64,000 bases of DNA, from assembly GCF_016901775.1 (NCBI RefSeq), contig NZ_JACJKW010000001.1, forward strand, positions 1 through 64,000, written 5' to 3'. Made by a program: the position numbers and the translations under genes. Under the pieces are notes generated by a model. That model was given only the letters and a program-made list of their open reading frames with translations. It was not told where the DNA came from and did no database searches. Shown here one piece after another: positions 8,834-17,545 of this stretch; position 1 is the first letter of the stretch, and each line of letters starts with the position of its first letter. This stretch comes from Intestinimonas butyriciproducens. GTDB taxonomy: Bacteria; Bacillota; Clostridia; Oscillospirales; Butyricicoccaceae.

Positions 8834-10015
8834 ATGATGTACAAAGAAGCCAAAGAAATGAACCAGCAGCTGCTGGCCTGGCGCCGCCAGATCCACCAGC
8901 ATCCTGAGCTGGGCTGCCGTCTTCCCCAGACCACCGCTCTGGTGAAAAAAGCCCTGGATGACATGGGCATTTCCTGGGAAGAGATCGGCCCCTGCGCCAT
9001 CGTGGGCGTCATCGGCAAAAAAGAAGGGAAAAAGATCCTGCTCCGGGCCGATATGGATGCTCTGCCCATGGGCGAGGAAACCGGCCTGCCCTTTGCCTCG
9101 GAATGTGACGGCGTCATGCACTCCTGCGGCCACGACTGCCACACCTCCATGCTGCTCACCGCTGCCGCCCTGCTGAAAAAGCACGAAGAGGAGCTGCAGG
9201 GCCAGGTCATTCTCATGTTCCAGCCTGACGAAGAGGGCACCGACGGCACCGGCGCCCGGATGATGGTGGAAAACGGCCTTCTGGACAAATACAAGCCCGA
9301 TGTGGCTGTGATGGCCCATATGGCTTCCGACATTGTCAAGACCAATCAGATCATGCTGAAAAGCGGCCCTTGCAGCGCCTCCAGCGACCGGTTCGTGGTG
9401 CATCTCCACGGCAAAGGCGGCCATGGCGCCCGGCCCCATCAGTCCATCAATCCCATCACCTGCGCCATCAAGATCGCCGAGGCCTTCGGGGACATCGGCC
9501 GCTATGAAGTGGATGTGCAGGAGCCTACCGCCCTGTCCATCTGCACCTTCCATTCCGGCACAGCCAGCAACATCATCCCCGAAGACTGCGAGTTTACCGG
9601 CACTCTCCGTACCTTCAATGACGAAGCCCGTCAGTTCACCCTGGACCGGATGCAGCAAGTGGCCCAGAGCATTGCCGACGCCTACCGCTGCCAGCTGACC
9701 TTTGACCGTCCCCGGGGCGTTCCTCCCCTCATCAACGATCCGGAGTTCAGCCAGCAGCTGCACACCTGGCTCCAGGAGACCATCGGCCAGGAAGGAGTGG
9801 ACATTCCTCCCATGTCCCACACCAAGAGCATGGGCAGCGAGGACTTCTCCTTTATCAGCTCCCGGGTGCCCTCCTGCTCCTTCTCTGTGGGCAGCACCAG
9901 CCACCAGGAACAGGTCTATCCCCTGCACCATCCCAAGATTATCTTCGACGAGGACGGTCTGGCCGCCGGCGCCGCTGCCTATGCCCAGGCCGCTTACAGC
10001 TATCTGACAAAGTAA
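8834..10015 (+). CDS. M20 family amidohydrolase, paralog 3
   Basis: The third tandem M20D-type hydrolase, 393 residues, with HSCGHDCHTSM, QPDEEGTDGTGARMM and LHHPKIIF. The segment before the usual second His site reads VMAHMASDI, where the other two have AIHIA, so the His is kept but its surroundings differ. AAAAGGAG lies 11 bases before the double ATG. An intrinsic terminator 60 bases past the stop ends the unit that begins at 5154. Confidence 0.9.
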   Translation: MMYKEAKEMNQQLLAWRRQIHQHPELGCRLPQTTALVKKALDDMGISWEEIGPCAIVGVIGKKEGKKILLRADMDALPMGEETGLPFASECDGVMHSCGHDCHTSMLLTAAALLKKHEEELQGQVILMFQPDEEGTDGTGARMMVENGLLDKYKPDVAVMAHMASDIVKTNQIMLKSGPCSASSDRFVVHLHGKGGHGARPHQSINPITCAIKIAEAFGDIGRYEVDVQEPTALSICTFHSGTASNIIPEDCEFTGTLRTFNDEARQFTLDRMQQVAQSIADAYRCQLTFDRPRGVPPLINDPEFSQQLHTWLQETIGQEGVDIPPMSHTKSMGSEDFSFISSRVPSCSFSVGSTSHQEQVYPLHHPKIIFDEDGLAAGAAAYAQAAYSYLTK

Positions 10016-10075
10016 AACTTTTCCTGCTTTGGCGGCCACAGGCCCAACCTGTCCGTTTTCCATATTTAGCAAAAC

Positions 10076-10124
10076 AAAAAAGGCTCTGCCCTCGCTGCGT
10101 TTCAGCCCGGGTAGGGCCTTTTTT
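10076..10124 (+). terminator. Intrinsic terminator of the M20 operon
   Basis: Arms at 10076-10090 and 10109-10123 pair fully, with wobbles, and end in a run of six T residues. The A-run on the other side could let it work in both directions. Confidence 0.75.
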
Positions 10125-10245
10125 CCGCCTATTTTTATGTCATTTTATTTTTTCTCCATCTGATTTGCCGTACATTTGTAAAATATCCAAAAATCTTGTC
10201 GAATATCCTCATAACGCCTGCACTTGTTGTAAAGCAAAAAATATG

Positions 10246-10274
10246 TTGCAATTTTTAACATAACATGTAAAAAT
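10246..10274 (+). promoter_or_regulatory. Weak candidate promoter for the structured RNA
   Basis: TTGCAA at 10246-10251 and an A-rich -10-like TAAAAAT at 10268-10274, preceded by TG, are 16 bases apart in an AT-rich stretch. This would start transcription near 10281, just before the paired region. The rest of 10125-10303 shows no gene. Confidence 0.35.
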
Positions 10275-10303
10275 ACCAATTATTTCAAGCTGGACTTTTG
10301 CCC

Positions 10304-10585
10304 TTATATATCCCGAAGGGACTTAGGATTGAAGCAGTAGAGCCTCCAAATCCTTTTTCCAAAATTCTCTCACTGAACCGCGGGAGACATAGAACGCCCT
10401 TACACCGGGCGTCATCAATAGGATACATCTCTGATCGCATGGCAGCCGGAACCAATATGGACTGCCCCAGTATGTATCTGCATCTGCAAAAGCACCTTTG
10501 CCAGTTGGAAAGGAAGAGCATCTGCGATTGGGTCCCGTGCGATACGGAATCGGCACGGCAAAAGACGCTTTCTAGTGATATATGA
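10304..10585 (+). ncRNA. Candidate structured RNA or leader upstream of the sortase gene
   Basis: About 282 bases without a credible gene fold into a closed multi-branch shape. A terminal helix pairs 10304-10312 with 10577-10585 (9 bp, one G-U). Inside are helices 10325-10330/10349-10354, 10366-10371/10382-10387, 10394-10399/10407-10412, 10421-10428/10472-10479 enclosing 10441-10445/10462-10466, then 10486-10490/10497-10501, and 10535-10543/10549-10558 with one bulge. Three G-U pairs (5 with 84 in the terminal helix, 70 with 83, and 21 with 79, last two digits) would be A-C mismatches on the other strand, which favours the plus strand. It ends 60 bases before the sortase start, so it may be a leader or a separate RNA. 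I cannot assign it to a known family; T-box, RNase P and tmRNA signatures are absent. Confidence 0.55.
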
Positions 10586-10645
10586 TCGGTCCGCCCCTCC
10601 CCTTTCCGGCCGCTCTTTCCAGCACCAGCAGCAGGAGGGATAGAA

Positions 10646-11419
10646 ATGAAAAAGAAACCTATTTTGTATTGGGTCAGCGTGGTGTTGTGCTCCCTGGGCC
10701 TGCTTGTCAGCAGCGGGATGTTCCTTCGCCAGTGGATGGAACGCCGTTCTGCTGAATCCTCCTACCAGACGCTGACCGACAAGGTGATCACCCCGCCGGA
10801 ATACCCGGAGGACGCCGGTGAAACCTCTGTGCAGGCATCGTCGGAGGTTCCTCTTCCTCAAGTGGATTTTGACGCTTTAAAGGCCATCAATCCCCAGGTA
10901 GTTGGCTGGCTGTATTGTCCGGACGCCGATTTGTCCTATCCGGTGGTTCAGGGAGAGGACAATGATTACTGCCTTCATCATCTGTTTGACGGCACGAAAA
11001 ACAGTGCGGGATGCCTTTTCCTGGATAGTTTCTGCCAGGGCCTGGAGGGGAAAAACAGTGTCATTTACGGCCACAACATGAAAAATGACACCCAATTTGC
11101 CTATCTGGAACATTATAAAGACCAATCTTATTATGACGCCCATCCCACCCTGTTTCTGCTGACTCCGGAGGGAACCTTGACCATTGAATTGTTTTCGGCC
11201 TATGTCACCGAAACCGATGGGAACCCATGGGATCTCACTTTTTCTTCTGACGAAGAATACGGAACATGGCTGACAGAAATTCAGTCCCGTTCCTGTTTTG
11301 CCAGCAACATCACTCCCTCCCCCTCAGACCGGGTCATTACCCTTTCCACCTGCGATTACACCTTCGAAAACGCCCGCTTTGTCTGCCACGGACTGGTGCG
11401 GGAAGAACCCGGCACATAA
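10646..11419 (+). CDS. srtB: Class B sortase
   Basis: A 257-residue membrane-anchored transpeptidase that joins sorting-signal proteins to the cell wall. One N-terminal membrane segment (about residues 5-25) is followed by the sortase domain with catalytic His in VIYGHNMKNDTQ, Cys in TLSTCDY and Arg in ENARFVCHG, the class B order. AGGAGGG precedes the ATG. The likely substrate, a wall-anchored protein with a KTGD sorting signal, is the next gene, 65 bases away, and shares a terminator at 12284-12321. Confidence 0.92.
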   Translation: MKKKPILYWVSVVLCSLGLLVSSGMFLRQWMERRSAESSYQTLTDKVITPPEYPEDAGETSVQASSEVPLPQVDFDALKAINPQVVGWLYCPDADLSYPVVQGEDNDYCLHHLFDGTKNSAGCLFLDSFCQGLEGKNSVIYGHNMKNDTQFAYLEHYKDQSYYDAHPTLFLLTPEGTLTIELFSAYVTETDGNPWDLTFSSDEEYGTWLTEIQSRSCFASNITPSPSDRVITLSTCDYTFENARFVCHGLVREEPGT

Positions 11420-11484
11420 TTTCCATCCGACAATACTTTACCGCTTTTCTTTATAGCTCATTTGTTGAAAAGGAGAGAATTGTG

Positions 11485-12184
11485 ATGAAACAAAACCGCA
11501 GTCTGAAAACCCGTATTGGCTGCATATATGCTGTTCAACCTGCTGCCCTCATCGGAATTGATCTTTGCCGCAGACCCTTCTCCGCTGTCTGTCACATGGG
11601 AACCCCAGGAACAGACGGTGGACGGTACCGGAACCGGGGTACTGACTGCTCAGCTGGATGTACTGCCCCAGGAAGGGACAGATGATCCCAGCGATCCAGG
11701 CGGGGCCGGCACTGAAACGCCGGTAGCTGCCATGGTGGAGGTCACTCTCAGCGATACCTCCATCAACGGCATCTATGGTGAGCTGACCTTCGCAAATGGC
11801 GTAGCTTCCTTCTCCTTGGGACACGGCCAGTCCGTCATTGCAGTGGGTTTGCCGGCGGGAGTATCTTACATGGTAAGTGAAGATGTCCCGGATGGATTTA
11901 TCTCTTCTGCCACCGGTCAGACCGGGCTTATTGTCCAGGATACCGTGACCGAAGCTGCCTTTGTCAACACGGTTACCGATTCTGACACGCCCGATGACCT
12001 TGACACGCCCGATGACCTCGGGACTCCGGACAATTCCGGCACGTCCGACGATCCCAAGGATTCTGCCATCAAGACCGGCGATGAATCCAATATGACGCTG
12101 TATGCATTGCTGATGGTTTTCTTTGCAGCCGGTCTGATTACGACTCTGATCCTGGGCAACAAAAAGAAGGAAAAGAAGGAATAG
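11485..12184 (+). pseudogene. Sortase-substrate surface protein, frameshifted in its signal peptide
   Basis: The likely start is ATG 11485 after AGGAGAG, giving MKQNRSLKTR, a normal positively charged signal-peptide head. That frame does not continue into the protein. One base must be skipped near 11514-11516 to join it to the frame that reads LAAYMLFNLLPSSELIFAAD and then the 222-residue mature region. This contains a pilin-like beta domain (VEVTLSDTSINGIYG to VSYMVSEDVPDG, like DUF7601), an Asp/Pro-rich linker, the sorting signal SAIKTGDESN, a membrane segment and a Lys-rich tail. An in-frame stop at 11504 rules out an upstream start in the second frame; TTG 11516 would give a signal peptide without positive charge. 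It may be a true mutation, a sequencing error or programmed frameshifting. Confidence 0.7.
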
Positions 12185-12283
12185 CTCTACTTCTTCCCCT
12201 GTATCATGTGCATATCTCCAAGAAGAAGCAATGTAGATTCTCCCTTCTGTTTTTGTCCTGATCATGAAGTGAAAAAATAACAG

Positions 12284-12321
12284 AAAACGCACCGCAGACG
12301 ATAGTCTGCGGTGCGTTTTTT
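12284..12321. terminator. Strong bidirectional terminator
   Basis: A perfect stem (12285-12299 with 12304-12318) and a GATA loop are flanked by AAAA and TTTTTT. It serves the sortase unit on the plus strand and can serve the minus-strand gene ending at 12395. Confidence 0.92.
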
Positions 12322-12394
12322 AGATCATTATAAAAGATAAAAGATGCATTCAAAAAGATAGGCCTGCTCGCTTTTCTTATCCATGCACTATTTT

Positions 12395-14026
12395 TCAAAG
12401 AGCATTGTAGTCCATCTCTACCCGCTGGATCTCTTCCGAGCCAGCTTCCTGATAGAAGACGGCACTGGTGGTATATCCCACGATGCTGGCTTTTTTCGGT
12501 ACCATCTTGTTTTCCCGGTGTTCTCCTGTAGCAATGTTATAGATCATGTGCACCCCTTCCCGGGTCTCATAAAACAGGTCATCCCCATACAGAGCATGAA
12601 TATAGTAGGCCGGACTTTCCTCCGCTGTCCACAGCAGACGCTCCCCGCTTCCATCCGGCTGGGAAACACTGAGTTCACCCAGCTTGCGATACAAGGCATA
12701 TTTCTGGGTGAGCATGGTGGCCTGGCGGGCTACTTCCTTGGTGCCCACTTCCGGCTCATCGGAATCCCATATCGCCGCATTCCCCGTTTTGATCCAGCTC
12801 CAGGCTAGAACCTGGGGGATGCCGCCGTACCGGTTTTCCTCCCGCAACAGCTGGTCCCTCTCAAAAAGCAGCTGCTCCATCTGGACGCCGGTCCTCTCCA
12901 CCAGCACCCGTGTGACCTGGATCTCTTCCTCCATTTTCAGAGCCAGATCGGCGTGGGTCTGCTTGTACACATCGGCCTCATCCCCCAGCGCCTCACCCCG
13001 GGTGGTCTTATAAGTATTCACCAGCAGTGCCCCGGTGCTTCCCTGGAGCAGCTGTTCTTTTTCTCCGGTTTCTTTGTCATACCGCCACAGCCCGTCTTCT
13101 CCGCTGACAAATTCATATTGGCCTGCCTCACCCACCCGGGAGCTGATGCTGTCAAAGGCCGGGAAAACAGTAAATGTCTTCTGGAGCAGCGGGCTTACCA
13201 GGCCGGAGGGACTCACGCACCGGGCCGTGATGGTGGTGGTGCCGGAATAGAGGGTGATCTTCCCGTCTGCGACACTGCTTCCGTGGCACAGCGTTACTTC
13301 TCCATTACTATCCACCCCCAGCGGATCGGTGCCATCGGTGGTATACTGCACCCAACCGTCCTGGGTGTTGACAAATTCCATCTCCAGAATGTGGTCATAG
13401 CTCCCCTCTTTTTCGGAAATATCAAATTTTTTCACGCCGCTCCCTGCACCCAGGGTATATGTGCCCTCAAACACCGGCGTGACGATCTGGCCGCCCCGGG
13501 CTACAAAGGCCTGCACCTTGTGCTCTCCGATCAGACAAAGAGGAAAGACAAAATCCTCCTCCGAAGGATATTCGGCCACCAAGACTCCGTCCAGCAAATC
13601 GGTTTCCAGCCCCTGCTCCACCGCTTCTTCCGGGGTCAATCCCCAATTTACCAGCACACACAGTTCCCCCTGATGGCTGCCCTGGCCATCGAAAACCAGT
13701 TCAATGGCTTGCTCATATTCTCCCGGCTTCATAGAGGGCTCCGGCATACTGTATAAATACTTGTTGGCATACTGGGCCAGGGCGGCACTGTCCGACAAGC
13801 GGGAAAATCCCAGATTCACCGCTTCCCGGGCCTTTTCTTTCTCCCCCAGCTTTTCATAAGCCCCGATGAGCTGAATCCACTCTTCTTCGCTGCGGTTATA
13901 CTCATTCACCCGCTCTACCCGCCAGATGATCCCCTGGGGCGAGCGGTACCACCAGACCCCCACTCCGGCCAGCACAACCAAGAGTCCCACCAGGACGGCC
14001 ACTATTTTTTTGCTTGGCTTTTTCAT
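12395..14026 (-). CDS. Membrane-anchored protein with chitobiase-like beta domain
   Basis: A 543-residue protein with one N-terminal membrane segment (IVAVLVGLLVVLAGVGVWWY, residues about 7-26), then a helical stretch resembling tetratricopeptide helices (EEEWIQLIGAYEKLGEKEKAREAVN), and near the middle WVQYTTDGTDPLGVDSNGEV with TTITARCVSPSGLVS, which looks like the FN3-like CHB_HEX_C domain. The rest has repeated strands such as GLWRYDKETGEKEQLL. It is probably held outside the membrane and I assign no enzyme role. I start at ATG 14026 because GGAGG lies 7 bases upstream; the frame opens 8 codons earlier. Confidence 0.75.
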   Translation of the reverse strand: MKKPSKKIVAVLVGLLVVLAGVGVWWYRSPQGIIWRVERVNEYNRSEEEWIQLIGAYEKLGEKEKAREAVNLGFSRLSDSAALAQYANKYLYSMPEPSMKPGEYEQAIELVFDGQGSHQGELCVLVNWGLTPEEAVEQGLETDLLDGVLVAEYPSEEDFVFPLCLIGEHKVQAFVARGGQIVTPVFEGTYTLGAGSGVKKFDISEKEGSYDHILEMEFVNTQDGWVQYTTDGTDPLGVDSNGEVTLCHGSSVADGKITLYSGTTTITARCVSPSGLVSPLLQKTFTVFPAFDSISSRVGEAGQYEFVSGEDGLWRYDKETGEKEQLLQGSTGALLVNTYKTTRGEALGDEADVYKQTHADLALKMEEEIQVTRVLVERTGVQMEQLLFERDQLLREENRYGGIPQVLAWSWIKTGNAAIWDSDEPEVGTKEVARQATMLTQKYALYRKLGELSVSQPDGSGERLLWTAEESPAYYIHALYGDDLFYETREGVHMIYNIATGEHRENKMVPKKASIVGYTTSAVFYQEAGSEEIQRVEMDYNAL

Positions 14027-14170
14027 CTCAAGTCCTCCATATCGTTTCATTCTTATTCATTTTAAGAAATTTTTCTTCCTCGGTCAATCTTTGTTTTTTC
14101 ACCAAAGCCTGACAATGGATAAGAGACATGGGAAACCGTCCTGGTTTTACTTTTTTCAAAAATTTTTTAA

Positions 14171-14200
14171 AAAAAGGCCGCCCCATCCGGGACGGCCTTT
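14171..14200 (-). terminator. Intrinsic terminator of the LtaS-like gene
   Basis: On the minus strand a GC-rich stem (14174-14184 with 14187-14199) is followed by seven T residues, directly after the stop at 14206. Confidence 0.88.
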
Positions 14201-14205
14201 TCGCT

Positions 14206-16251
14206 TTATTCTGTTACACTGAGCACTTCTTTGTATTTTTCCACCTGGCTGATCTTGATGTCGCTCACCTCATCCACTTCCTGGATCAGCTTATCGTCGA
14301 TCACTCGCAACAGGTGGCCATTGAGATATTCGGTCTCCAGAATCTTGCCATTGACCGTGGCCTTACTGTAAGGCGTGAAGTTCTCACCCTCCAGATACCA
14401 GGTCTCCTCCAGCTTGATATAGCCGGTGACCAGAATCGGCCGCACACCCATCTTCATGTCGGTGGGCTCACAGGCCGGCTCGCCTCCGGTGACATAACGC
14501 TCCCCATACAGCTGGTCGTACTGCAGTTTCCGCAGATCCAGCAGATAGGTGCTCTCATCCTCACAGGTCTGATGATACCGGTTAAAGATACCGTCGCTGA
14601 TATTCAGGCTGGCCAGCACTTTGGATGTCAACTGGTAAGCTTTAAGTCCTTCGTCCTCTTTTTCCAGACCGAAATTGTTCCAGATCAGGTATTCAGTCTT
14701 GTACAGGTCATGGGTCAGCAGGGTATCTTCGTCCATCTGCAAAGCAGGCAGATGATCTCCGTACATCACCAGGATGGTCTTTTCATCCCGGTTTTCCAGC
14801 ATTTCCACCAGCTGGCCGATGAATTCATCCATCTCATGGATCTGGTTTGCATAGTATTCCATGGAGTAATGCTGGTCCTCATTGGGAATGCTCTCCACGG
14901 TGATAGCCGGGTCTTCCAATTCCGGCGAAGTGGGGTATTTGCCGTGCCCCTGCACCGAAACGGTATACACCAGGTCAGGCGTATCGGTGGAATCCAACGC
15001 CGCTTCGATTTCCCCGGTGAGCACTTTGTCCTTACACCAGTTCTTGGGAGTCATGGTTGTGTTGGCCATGTATTCCAAGGATGTAAAGGTATCAAAGCCC
15101 AGGTTTTTATAGACCTTGTTCCGGCCGTAAAACACGCCCCGGTGATTGTGTACCGCATGGGTGGCATATCCCAGATCTTTCAGGATATAGGCCACGCTTT
15201 CGGCTGTATTTTCCGTCAGAACCGTTTTATAAGGATATTCTCCAGGTCCAAAAAACCGTGTGCTCATGCCTGTGAGCACTTCGGTCTCTGTGTTGGCGGT
15301 ACCAGCTCCCACCACCGGTACCGTGAGGAAGCCTGTGGTATATTCTTCCTGCAACGCATGCCAGTTAGGCAGCGGATCCTGGTTAAATTCCAACCCCTTG
15401 ATCTGCTGCGGATCAAAAAAGGATTCCAGCTGCACATAAACCACATTCACATCGGTCATAGCTTCGCCCTGGGGGAGTGCCGCAGCATTGTCTTCCATCT
15501 CTCCCATGATCCGGCCCATATCCTCCGCAGAATAATCCTTAGGAGTGCGGATACCCACATTGAGCCAGGTGTTGGCAAAACAATAGCCAAAGCCATAATC
15601 CTCATAGGCATAGGCCAGATTGCTGAAGATGGTGGAAAGGCCGCCGCCCTCCAGTCCCTGCCGGATGGTCAGGCCCAGTGCACAGCCTGTGAGCACAGTG
15701 GCCGCCACGCCTGCCAGCAAACGGCGGGATAAGGGGATATTACTTTTGGGTCCTTTCAAAAAGAGCAGGACCACCGCTGTAATCACCACAACAGCAGCCA
15801 GAACCAACAGCACCATTTCAAACTTGGTGAAATAGGTGGGCAGGATCTCAAAGCCGGTGGCAAACACCGCCAGATCCGCTGTGGTAAAGGGCGTCATACG
15901 GTTGAGAATAATGATGCCGTTGGCAATGCCGCCAATGGCCCAAACAATGCCCACAATACCCATATAGAATATGCGCCGTTTGAAAAACAGAGCCGGAGCC
16001 AATGTCACCAGAATGATCAAATAATTGGCAAAAAAGGCCAACGGGTGCTCGCCAATGAAGGACAGCAGCCCGCCCAATCCCTTGTGATTGAGCAATTCGA
16101 TCAAAAGATTGAGTCCCAGGGCCAACAGCAAAATCTGGACTGGCGCCAAACTGAGCACATTGCCGCCCTTGCCTCTTTTTTCAGCAGCGCGATCCTTGCC
16201 TCTGAAACGGGAGAACAAAGGCTTGACCTTGTATTTCATCAGGGTCTCCAT
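14206..16251 (-). CDS. LTA synthase family sulfatase-fold membrane enzyme
   Basis: A 681-residue polytopic protein: about five N-terminal membrane segments between residues 30 and 190, then an extracellular alkaline-phosphatase/sulfatase domain. VVYVQLESFFDP carries the first metal-binding Glu, GAGTANTETEVLTG the likely catalytic Thr, and MYGDHLPAL the Asp-His metal ligands. Relatives polymerise glycerol phosphate on lipid anchors or transfer similar groups. A C-terminal extension of about 130 residues after the sulfatase domain (TYLLDLRKLQYDQLYGERY onward) ends in a small beta domain that could bind envelope polymer. A TATAAT on the minus strand at 16344-16349 may be its -10. The gap 16252-16469 is otherwise empty. 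Confidence 0.88.
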   Translation of the reverse strand: METLMKYKVKPLFSRFRGKDRAAEKRGKGGNVLSLAPVQILLLALGLNLLIELLNHKGLGGLLSFIGEHPLAFFANYLIILVTLAPALFFKRRIFYMGIVGIVWAIGGIANGIIILNRMTPFTTADLAVFATGFEILPTYFTKFEMVLLVLAAVVVITAVVLLFLKGPKSNIPLSRRLLAGVAATVLTGCALGLTIRQGLEGGGLSTIFSNLAYAYEDYGFGYCFANTWLNVGIRTPKDYSAEDMGRIMGEMEDNAAALPQGEAMTDVNVVYVQLESFFDPQQIKGLEFNQDPLPNWHALQEEYTTGFLTVPVVGAGTANTETEVLTGMSTRFFGPGEYPYKTVLTENTAESVAYILKDLGYATHAVHNHRGVFYGRNKVYKNLGFDTFTSLEYMANTTMTPKNWCKDKVLTGEIEAALDSTDTPDLVYTVSVQGHGKYPTSPELEDPAITVESIPNEDQHYSMEYYANQIHEMDEFIGQLVEMLENRDEKTILVMYGDHLPALQMDEDTLLTHDLYKTEYLIWNNFGLEKEDEGLKAYQLTSKVLASLNISDGIFNRYHQTCEDESTYLLDLRKLQYDQLYGERYVTGGEPACEPTDMKMGVRPILVTGYIKLEETWYLEGENFTPYSKATVNGKILETEYLNGHLLRVIDDKLIQEVDEVSDIKISQVEKYKEVLSVTE

Positions 16252-16469
16252 CAGGAATCTTCCCCTTTCTGTCTGGCCGGTCTATGCCGGCGGTCGGGAG
16301 CCTGTATTTCCGGCGATGGCCGAACTTACACATGATATGACACATTATAATACAATCCTCCCTCAGATTCTACAAACAAATTGCAAACTTTTTTCTTTCT
16401 CTTTACCGATTTCTTGTTCTATCTGCACCAAAAAAGAAAGCAAACAAGGGGTTTTCTTCTTCCATTTTG

Positions 16470-16970
16470 TTAAAAATTCATAAAGTAGATTAAATTTCCA
16501 TTCTTTCGGATCAACCCTTCCAGCTGGGCAAAAGGAAGCACCACTGTGGCTGTATTGACACTGGGATGCATGGCCACCCGCCGGGCTGTACGCAGGCTTT
16601 CGTCAAACACCACTTCCACCGTTCCCTGACGGTCGTGGAGGATGCCCAGAGGGCCTACGGCTCCGGGTTTCTGTCCCAGCCGCTCCGCCAGCAGCTCCTG
16701 GGGCGCAAAACCCAGATGGGTGGTACCCAGGGCCTGGGCCAGCCGGTGGAGATCGGCTTTTTTATGAGCTTCCACCATTACCAGAAACACCCGGTCCCGT
16801 TTCCGCGTGGTGACAAACAGATTTTTGCAGATCGCGGCGTCAAAGCACAGGTCTTTTTCTTCCCGCTCCAATACATTCTCCAGTGCCTCGTGGTGATATT
16901 CCTCAAAATCCACCTCTTTTTCTTTCAATGTGCGGAGGATCTTCTCCATTTCTTCCTTCATCTCATCCAT
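16470..16970 (-). CDS. YbaK/ProX-type prolyl-tRNA editing domain protein
   Basis: A 166-residue stand-alone relative of the YbaK/PrdX aminoacyl-tRNA editing domain, which clears alanine or other wrong amino acids from tRNA-Pro. Visible signatures are KNLFVTTRKRDRVFLVMVEAHKKAD, PGAVGPLGILHDRQGTVEVVFDE and NTATVVLPFAQLEGLI, in the family's order and at its usual length. It is divergent from tadA, with about 75 bp between starts, so both tRNA-quality genes may share a control region. Confidence 0.88.
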   Translation of the reverse strand: MDEMKEEMEKILRTLKEKEVDFEEYHHEALENVLEREEKDLCFDAAICKNLFVTTRKRDRVFLVMVEAHKKADLHRLAQALGTTHLGFAPQELLAERLGQKPGAVGPLGILHDRQGTVEVVFDESLRTARRVAMHPSVNTATVVLPFAQLEGLIRKNGNLIYFMNF

Positions 16971-17046
16971 GCTGTACCACCTTTTTTTCTTTGCTTCTTT
17001 GCAGTATAATGCAAATGATCCTTGCTGTCAAAAGGGGGGCTTTTTT

Positions 17047-17499
17047 ATGAAACCCAAAGATTATATGCTGCAGGCCCTGGAACTGGCCCGGCAAGCTCTG
17101 GATACCGGAGATGTGCCGGTAGGATGCGTGGTGGTGCAGGGTGAGCGGGTGGTAGGACGGGGCCGCAACCGGCGGGAAGAAAGGCAAAATGCCCTTCTCC
17201 ATGCCGAGATCGAAGCCATCGATGAGGCCTGCCGGACTCTGGGCCGCTGGCGGCTTTCCGACTGCGCTTTGTATGTGACTTTGGAGCCCTGTCCCATGTG
17301 TGCCGGAGCCATCTTGCAATCCCGTATCCCCCAGGTGTTTTTTGGAGCCCGGGACCCCAAAGGGGGTGCCATGGGTGGTGTATTGGATCTGTTCTGGGAG
17401 GATTTCAATCACCGTCCCCAGGTGGTGACCGGGGTGCTGGAAACAGAATGTTCCTGCCTGCTGGAAGAATTTTTCCGCACGCTGCGAGAAACCAGGTAA
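17047..17499 (+). CDS. tadA: tRNA-specific adenosine-34 deaminase
   Basis: A 150-residue zinc deaminase that turns A34 into inosine in tRNA-Arg(ACG). The active site is clear: HAEIEAI supplies the zinc His and proton-shuttle Glu, and PCPMCAGAILQSRI supplies the two zinc cysteines. GGVLDLFWEDFNHRPQV is typical of the family's tRNA-binding end. I start at ATG 17047, after AAAGGGGGG, rather than at the upstream open frame from 16930. A TATAAT lies at 17005-17010. A shared bidirectional terminator follows. Confidence 0.96.
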   Translation: MKPKDYMLQALELARQALDTGDVPVGCVVVQGERVVGRGRNRREERQNALLHAEIEAIDEACRTLGRWRLSDCALYVTLEPCPMCAGAILQSRIPQVFFGARDPKGGAMGGVLDLFWEDFNHRPQVVTGVLETECSCLLEEFFRTLRETR

Positions 17500-17502
17500 C
17501 GA

Positions 17503-17535
17503 AAAAGCGGAGAGGACAGTATCCTCTCCGCTTTG
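17503..17535. terminator. Bidirectional terminator between tadA and the TRIC gene
   Basis: A perfect 13-bp stem (17504-17516 with 17522-17534) and 5-base loop lie between the two convergent genes, with A- and T-rich flanks. Confidence 0.9.
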
Positions 17536-17545
17536 CTTTTTGCTA

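Noticed and set aside
10298-10585. 95-residue open frame on the plus strand and two on the minus strand in the pre-sortase region
   Set aside because: No ribosome site, no recognisable protein text, and the same bases form many paired stems; a structured RNA explains the region better.
10246-10645. T-box, tmRNA, RNase P or 6S RNA
   Set aside because: The T-box GGTGGTACCGCG text, the tmRNA tag frame and RNase P core text are absent. A 6S-like single long bulged helix does not fit the multi-branch shape.
16344-16375. Full promoter for the LtaS-like gene
   Set aside because: TATAAT is clear on the minus strand but no -35 lies at 16-18 bases; reported only as a possible -10 in the gene entry.
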